Shown here: one piece after another, positions 59,259 through 64,000 of the stretch
Position numbering within the stretch: position 1 is the first letter of the stretch
Layout of the letters: each line of letters opens with the position of its first letter
Assembly: GCF_900184245.1 (NCBI RefSeq)
Contig: NZ_FXXB01000008.1
Span: 1,588,146-1,652,145, forward strand
DNA length: 64,000 bases
Direction: 5' to 3'
Source: Brachybacterium massiliense
Lineage (GTDB): Bacteria; Actinomycetota; Actinomycetes; Actinomycetales; Dermabacteraceae
Program-made: the position numbers and the translations under genes
Notes under the pieces: model-generated
Database searches by the model: none
What the model was told of the DNA's origin: nothing
What the model saw: only the letters and a program-made list of their open reading frames with translations

Positions 59259-60685
59259 CCGGCGCGGACCAGCGGCCCGACGTCCTGGTGATCGTCGCCG
59301 ACGATCTGGGCTTCGGCGACCTCTCCTGCTACGGCGCGACCGCCTTCGCCACCCCGCACCTGGACGCCCTGGCCCGGCGGGGGCGCCTGTTCCGCGACGC
59401 CCACGCCAGCAGCTCCGTCTGCACCCCCAGCAGGTACTCGCTGCTCACCGGCCGCTACCCCTGGCGCACACCCCTGCGCTCGCACGTGCTCGGCGGCACC
59501 GACGGAGCACTGATCGACGCCGACACCCCCACGCTCGCCCACGCCCTCGGCGAGGCCGGCTATCGCACGGCGGCGATCGGGAAATGGCACCTGGGGCTGG
59601 ATTGGCAGCTGCGCGACGGCACCCGCCGCAGGATCGACCCGACAGCGCCCTTCCGCCCCGCGATGGAGGCCGACGGCTGGGACGTCGACTACACGGTCCC
59701 CTTCGAGAACGGCCCCCTGGACCGGGGATTCGAGGAGTTCTTCGGCATCTCCGGCTCCTTGGACATGCCTCCCTACTGCTTCCTGCGCGGCCGCGAGGTC
59801 GAGGCCGTCCCGACGCTCGAGAAGACGCCGCGGATCACCTCCCAGCGTCCCGGGCCCACGGCTCCGGGCTGGGACGACGCCACCGTGGACCTGCGCTTCG
59901 CCCAGGAGGCCGAGGCCTGGCTCGCCCGCACCAGGCCGCGCACCCGCCAGGATCCGCCGCGCCTGCTGTACTTCGCCGCTTCCGCGCCCCATCGCCCGTG
60001 CGTGCCGCCTCCCGAGTACGCCGGCCGCTCGGGGATCGGGACACGCGCGGACCTCATCCTCATGCTCGACGAGATCGTGGGCCGCCTCCTCGCCGAGCTC
60101 GACCGCTCCGACCGCCCCGCGCTGGTGGTCTTCACCTCCGACAACGGAGCACCGATCTGCTATCCCGAGGATGGGCTCCTCGAGGACCACCCGCCCAACG
60201 GCGCGCTGCGCGGGCAGAAGGCCGACGTGCACGACGGCGGGCACCGGGTGCCGCTGATCATCGCCGGTCCGGGCGTGCCCTGCGGGGAGGACCACCGCCT
60301 GGTGAGCCTGCTGGACCTGTTCCCGAGCCTCACCGCGCAGGTCGGGGCACCGGTGCCGACCTCCGGACTCGACGGCCAGGACCATCTGCTGCACGAGGAC
60401 GAGCACCGCGCTGCCGGGGCCCCGCCCCGGGTGCTCGGCGCGACCGCCTTCGACGGCTCCCTGGTGCTGATGCGGGGCGCAGAGACCGCGATCTATTCGA
60501 CCGGCTCAGGCGGCTTCAGCGAACCCGTCGGGCACCCGACCCCGGTGGGCGGCGAGGCGGGCCAGTTCTACGACCGCGCCGCGGACCCCGCCCAGGCCAC
60601 GGACTTGTGGGCGCAGCGTGCTCGCGACCGCCACGACCTCACCGCCGACTTCGTACGACGCACCGGATATGGAGACACCGAATGA
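59255..60685 (+). CDS. Formylglycine-dependent sulfatase, type I (S1 family)
   Basis: A 476-residue arylsulfatase-fold enzyme. Cys56 in the CTPSR motif (56-60) is the residue converted to formylglycine; Ca ligands ADD (15-17), GKWHLG (Lys110, His112) and TSDNG complete the active site. There is no secretion signal, so it works in the cytosol on imported sulfated sugars. It needs a formylglycine-generating enzyme encoded elsewhere. Its position between the ROK kinase and a GH29 fucosidase (4-bp overlaps) points to a sulfated fucoside or glycan. Confidence 0.93.
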   Translation: MTGADQRPDVLVIVADDLGFGDLSCYGATAFATPHLDALARRGRLFRDAHASSSVCTPSRYSLLTGRYPWRTPLRSHVLGGTDGALIDADTPTLAHALGEAGYRTAAIGKWHLGLDWQLRDGTRRRIDPTAPFRPAMEADGWDVDYTVPFENGPLDRGFEEFFGISGSLDMPPYCFLRGREVEAVPTLEKTPRITSQRPGPTAPGWDDATVDLRFAQEAEAWLARTRPRTRQDPPRLLYFAASAPHRPCVPPPEYAGRSGIGTRADLILMLDEIVGRLLAELDRSDRPALVVFTSDNGAPICYPEDGLLEDHPPNGALRGQKADVHDGGHRVPLIIAGPGVPCGEDHRLVSLLDLFPSLTAQVGAPVPTSGLDGQDHLLHEDEHRAAGAPPRVLGATAFDGSLVLMRGAETAIYSTGSGGFSEPVGHPTPVGGEAGQFYDRAADPAQATDLWAQRARDRHDLTADFVRRTGYGDTE

Positions 60686-62034
60686 TCAGCTTCGATGACC
60701 GTCACGGCCCGGCCGACGCCGCCCCCGCGCCCGCTTATCCCGATCTCTCCGTTCCCGACTGGTACCGCGACGCCAAGCTCGGGATCTTCGTGCACTGGGG
60801 CCTGTACTCGGTGCCGGCCTGGGCCGATGTGCTGGACCGCAGCGACGTGACCTCCGAGAACGCCTACGCCCGGCACCAGTACGCCGAGTGGTACGCCAAC
60901 ACCGTGCGGATCGAGGGCAGCCCCACCCGGGCCCGGCACGAGGAGCGCTACGGCCTGGGCCGCTCCTACGAGGACTTCGCCGACGACTGGCATCCGGCGG
61001 ACGGCAGCGTCGAGCGGATCGTCGACCTCGCCCGCCGCGCCGGAGCCCGCTATCTCGTCCCCACCACCAAGCACCATGACGGCTTCTGCCTGTGGGACAG
61101 CGAGACCACCCCCTTCCACGCCGCCGGGCGCGGGCCCGGCCGTGACCTGCTCGAGGAGTTCAGCGCCGCCGTGCGCGAGGCGGGGATGAAGCTCGGGTTC
61201 TACTACTCCGGCGCGCACGACTGGCATGTCACGGACTTCCCGCCGCTGCACTCGAACGACGAGCTGTTCGCGCTGCGGCGCAACGACCCGGCCTTCGCCG
61301 CCTTCGCCGCCGCCCAGCTGCGCGAGCTCATCGAGCGCTTCTCCCCGGACATCCTGTGGAACGACATCGACTGGCCCGACGCCGGCAAGTACGACGGCCC
61401 CGACTCCCTGCAGCAGCTCTTCCGCGACTACCTCGCGGCGGTGCCCGGCGGGATGGTCAACGACCGCTGGGGCGTGCCCGTGCACGGGGTGCTCACCCGC
61501 GAATACCAGGACATCGACACTGTCCAGGACGAGGTCTTCGAGTCCACCCGCGGCCTGGGACTCTCTTTCGGGTACAACGCCGATGAATCCGCCGAGCACG
61601 CCCTCGACGGCACGGAGCTGATCCGCCTGCTCGTGGACGTGGTCTCCAAGAACGGGAACCTGCTGATCAATGTGGGGCCGCGCGCCGACGGCTCGATCCC
61701 CGAGCTGCAGGCCGCCGCGCTCGAGCAGCTGGGCACCTGGATGGACGCCCACGGTGCGGCGCTCTACGGTGCCCGCCCCTGGTTCCACGACGCGGTCACC
61801 ACCCCGCCCGAGGGAGTGCGCTTCACCCTCGGCGCAGGGGCCGACGGCGGGGAGGCGCTGAACGTCCTGCTGCTGGATCCGGCCACCGGCCCGATCACGC
61901 TCAGTGCCGAGGTCTCCGCCGCGGTGCGCGGCATCGCGCAGGTGCCGGAGGCGATGACCAGCGGGGACCGCATCACGCTCACCCCGGCGAAGGGTGCGGC
62001 GGAGGTCGATGTGGTGACCCTGCCGCTGCGCTGA
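60682..62034 (+). CDS. Alpha-L-fucosidase, family GH29 (second)
   Basis: A 450-residue retaining fucosidase: GIFVHWGLYSVPAW (34-47), TTKHHDGFCLWDSET (128-142), nucleophile Asp228 in ILWNDIDWP and SKNGNLLINVGPRADG, the classical GH29 signature. The IDWPD environment matches the GH29-A-like fucosidases with broad linkage tolerance. No signal peptide. Last gene of the importer operon. Confidence 0.93.
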   Translation: MISFDDRHGPADAAPAPAYPDLSVPDWYRDAKLGIFVHWGLYSVPAWADVLDRSDVTSENAYARHQYAEWYANTVRIEGSPTRARHEERYGLGRSYEDFADDWHPADGSVERIVDLARRAGARYLVPTTKHHDGFCLWDSETTPFHAAGRGPGRDLLEEFSAAVREAGMKLGFYYSGAHDWHVTDFPPLHSNDELFALRRNDPAFAAFAAAQLRELIERFSPDILWNDIDWPDAGKYDGPDSLQQLFRDYLAAVPGGMVNDRWGVPVHGVLTREYQDIDTVQDEVFESTRGLGLSFGYNADESAEHALDGTELIRLLVDVVSKNGNLLINVGPRADGSIPELQAAALEQLGTWMDAHGAALYGARPWFHDAVTTPPEGVRFTLGAGADGGEALNVLLLDPATGPITLSAEVSAAVRGIAQVPEAMTSGDRITLTPAKGAAEVDVVTLPLR

Positions 62035-62061
62035 GATCTGCTGCGGTGACGGCCCGCCGGA

Positions 62062-62814
62062 TCAGCCGGCCAGCAGCGAGATCCCGGTGCCGAGCGCGAG
62101 CAGGGCGCCCACGAACCCGAGCACCATCACGAAGCGCTGGATCGTCTGCTCCGTCAGCCGCTTCTGCACGGCCTCGCCGAGGAAGATCGAGGCGACCACG
62201 ATCGCCACCATCGCGCACCACATCCACCACGGCAGATCGGGCAGCTGGCCGTCGTCCCAGGCGAACTTCGTGGTGAAGGACACCGAGGAGATCAGGATCC
62301 ACAGCGGCTGGAGCGTGGCGACCATCGGCAGCACCGGCCAGCGCGAGAGCGCCGCGTAGACGGTCACCGCGGGCCCGCCCACACCGCCCAGCACGGTGCC
62401 GAGCCCGGATCCCACACCGGTGACCACCTGCGCGGTGCGGCCCTCGACGGTGGTGTTCACCCGCACCAGCACCACTGAGATCACCAGGCTCAGCAGCACC
62501 AGCGAGGCGGTGACGATGTACAGCGGCCCGGGCGGGGAGATCGAGGACAGCCAGGCCGCGCCCGGCATCACCGCCACCGCCGGCAGCCCGATCCAGGTGA
62601 CGGTGCGCCACTGGATCCGGGCCCAGATCCGCGGTAGCAGCAGGATCGGCATCAGGGTGCCCAGGAAGTTCGCGAGCATGATCCCCTCATGCGCGCCGAT
62701 CAGCACCACCGCGTACGGGGCGAACAGCATGCCCAGGCCCAGCCCGGCCACCCGCTGGATCACGGCCGCGAGCAGCACCAGGCCGAGCAGGGTCAGGGAG
62801 AGGGGAAGACTCAC
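62062..62814 (-). CDS. TauE/SafE-family anion permease
   Basis: A 250-residue membrane protein with seven or eight hydrophobic segments and the family repeats LGTLMPILLLPRIWARIQW and GVGSGLGTVLGGVGGPAVTVYAALSRWP. Members export sulfite, sulfoacetate or related organosulfur anions. Converging on the sulfatase-fucosidase operon, it may remove sulfur oxyanions released there, but sulfate export is not an established activity for the family. Confidence 0.85.
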   Translation of the reverse strand: MSLPLSLTLLGLVLLAAVIQRVAGLGLGMLFAPYAVVLIGAHEGIMLANFLGTLMPILLLPRIWARIQWRTVTWIGLPAVAVMPGAAWLSSISPPGPLYIVTASLVLLSLVISVVLVRVNTTVEGRTAQVVTGVGSGLGTVLGGVGGPAVTVYAALSRWPVLPMVATLQPLWILISSVSFTTKFAWDDGQLPDLPWWMWCAMVAIVVASIFLGEAVQKRLTEQTIQRFVMVLGFVGALLALGTGISLLAG

Positions 62815-62930
62815 CCGCCCACGGTATCCGCTCGGTCGTCGGTGTTTCCCGACCGACCGGACGAGGCCTGTCCTCCGGCGGGCGCGGCGTCGTAGAGTGC
62901 ACCGGCAACCGCATACCCAGGAGGCTCCCC

Positions 62931-63764
62931 ATGACCACTGTCCAGTCCCTTCCCTTCCACGACGGCCGTTCCGTCCCCCAGCTCGGCTACGGCGTCTGGC
63001 AGGTCGAGGACGACGTCGCGGCGGACGTGGTCCGCCAGGCCATCGAGGCCGGCTACCGGCACATCGACACCGCGGCAGGGTACGAGAACGAGGGCGGCGT
63101 GGGCCGCGCGGTGAAGGCCTCCGGCGTCCCCCGCGAGGATCTGTTCATCACCACCAAGCTCGCCAACGGCGACCAGGGCTCCGACTCCGCGAAGCAGGCG
63201 CTGGAGACCTCGCTCGAGAAGCTCGGCATGGACTACGTGGATCTCTACCTGATCCACTGGGCGAGCCCGCAGCGGGGGAAGTACCTCGAATCCTGGAAGG
63301 CGCTGATCGAGCTGCAGCAGGAGGGCAAGGCCCGGTCGATCGGCGTCTCGAACTTCCCGATCGCCCAGCTCGAGGAGATCATCGCCGAGACCGGAGTGGT
63401 GCCGGTGATGCACCAGATCGAGCTGCACCCCGAGTTCCAGCAGCGGGAGCTGCGGGAGTACCACGCGGACAAGGGCATCCTCACGGAGGCCTGGTCGCCG
63501 CTGGGCCAGGGTGGGGACATCCTGCGCCACCCGGTGATCACCGAGATCGCGGAGGCGCGCGGGGTCGATGCCGGCCAGGTGATCATCGCCTGGCACCTGG
63601 CGATCGGGAACGTGGTGATCCCCAAGTCCGAGACCCCGGAGCGGATCGTCTCGAACTTCGCCTCCGCCGTCCTCGAGCTCACGGCCGAGGAGATCGCACG
63701 GATCGAGGGCCTGGACCGCGAGGACGGCCGGATCGGCGCGGATCCCGCGAATCCCGGCTTCTGA
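62931..63764 (+). CDS. Aldo/keto reductase (2,5-diketo-D-gluconate reductase type)
   Basis: A 277-residue AKR5-like enzyme with Asp/Tyr in HIDTAAGYENE, Lys in LFITTKL, His in YLIHWASP, and PKSETPERI for NADPH binding. It reduces a range of keto-sugars and aldehydes. CAGGAGG precedes the ATG. No operon partner; its link to the surrounding loci is unclear. Confidence 0.9.
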   Translation: MTTVQSLPFHDGRSVPQLGYGVWQVEDDVAADVVRQAIEAGYRHIDTAAGYENEGGVGRAVKASGVPREDLFITTKLANGDQGSDSAKQALETSLEKLGMDYVDLYLIHWASPQRGKYLESWKALIELQQEGKARSIGVSNFPIAQLEEIIAETGVVPVMHQIELHPEFQQRELREYHADKGILTEAWSPLGQGGDILRHPVITEIAEARGVDAGQVIIAWHLAIGNVVIPKSETPERIVSNFASAVLELTAEEIARIEGLDREDGRIGADPANPGF

Positions 63765-63860
63765 ACGAGCCCGACGGGCCGCGTTGCAGCGAATCTGACG
63801 GACGCCGGTCCAGTGCGTCCGACGGGCCGCGGCGCGCCGGCGGGCTGGGGCCCGACGGGC

Positions 63861-64000
63861 TCAGCGCTCGGTGAGCAGCTCCGCGATCTGCGGGTGTCCG
63901 GCGAGGTAGCCCTCGAGCAGCTTCTGCCCGAGCTCCGGCGAGCTGACCAGGGGATGCGTGGCGAAGCCCTGCCAGGCCGCCTCGCGGGAGCCGGTGGTCG
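63861..64000 (-). CDS. C-terminal fragment, possibly GH4 family 6-phospho-glycosidase
   Basis: The last 46 codons of a minus-strand gene running beyond the window. The peptide contains AWQGFATHPLV and a Leu/Glu-rich helix ending in AELLTER. The HPLV block followed by a helix resembles the C-terminus of GH4 glycosidases (NAD- and Mn-dependent), but too little is present to be sure. Confidence 0.4.
   Translation of the reverse strand, partial: TTGSREAAWQGFATHPLVSSPELGQKLLEGYLAGHPQIAELLTER

Noticed and set aside
63765-63860. Repeated GACGGGCC words after the aldo/keto reductase gene
   Set aside because: Three or four short copies in very GC-rich DNA without regular spacing or dyad; not distinguishable from background.
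1-64000. tRNA, rRNA, prophage, integrase or transposase genes
   Set aside because: I looked for them along both strands and found no convincing sequence.

Overview
This window is GC-rich (about 70% or more) DNA with many GTG starts, 4-bp ATGA overlaps between genes, and enzyme families typical of Actinomycetota. A Micrococcales genome such as Brachybacterium or a relative is my best guess. That rests on gene content (TelA/XpaC-like pair, Cgl0159-type aldolase beside iolC, DUF624 in a sugar ABC operon), not on a marker gene. I see no rRNA, tRNA, phage genes, transposases, CRISPR or replication genes. Almost everything is carbohydrate catabolism, packed as a series of sugar loci, each with its own regulator.

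Layout. (a) 1-2340: end of a GntR/FCD regulator and a two-subunit transketolase. (b) 2328-10236: an arabinan/arabinoside locus with a GH93-like sialidase-fold hydrolase, a GH51 arabinofuranosidase, a sugar ABC importer without its ATPase, a DUF624 protein and a LacI regulator. (c) 10422-12442: two Gfo/Idh/MocA oxidoreductases of unknown substrate. (d) 12541-22215: a four-carbon sugar-alcohol (tetritol) locus. It has a FadR-type regulator, a TpiA-like isomerase, an RpiB-like isomerase, a DhaK-DhaL kinase, a TIM-barrel isomerase/epimerase, a D-threitol-dehydrogenase-like SDR, a flavin alpha-hydroxy-acid dehydrogenase and an MFS transporter. (e) 22637-27526: a four-carbon acid-sugar set with a 3-hydroxyacyl-CoA-dehydrogenase-family enzyme, a GntP permease, a DUF1537 kinase and an LtnD-like dehydrogenase. 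The palindrome TCCTATAGGA or close variants occurs in the control regions of the regulator, the kinase operon, the isomerase gene and the MFS/dehydrogenase divergent pair, which ties (d) and (e) into one proposed regulon.

(f) 27974-33448: a complete oxidative (non-phosphorylating) L-fucose pathway: mutarotase, aldo/keto reductase type dehydrogenase, lactonase, L-fuconate dehydratase, 2-keto-3-deoxy-fuconate dehydrogenase and FAH-family hydrolase, giving pyruvate and L-lactate. (g) 33515-35720: TelA with an XpaC-like partner; a paralogue of the latter sits alone at 13235. (h) 35882-46889: myo-inositol catabolism as two divergent operons (iolD-mmsA-iolE-like-Gfo/Idh and iolC-Cgl0159 type aldolase-iolB-iolG), with a HutC-type GntR gene at the end. 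(i) 46926-49069: an FCD regulator and a GH29 fucosidase. (j) 49176-62034: a ROK repressor and M81 metallopeptidase diverging from a six-gene operon of a Dpp/Opp-type ABC importer, a ROK sugar kinase, a formylglycine-type sulfatase and a second GH29 fucosidase. A TauE/SafE permease, an aldo/keto reductase and the tail of a GH4-like gene close the window.

Taken together, (f), (i) and (j) read as a system for importing and dismantling sulfated or capped fucosyl oligosaccharides inside the cell (none of these hydrolases has a visible signal peptide), followed by oxidation of L-fucose. The tetritol/tetronate regulon in (d)-(e) and this fucoside system are the two most interesting parts. Functions are inferred from recognised families and gene order; substrates are inference throughout.
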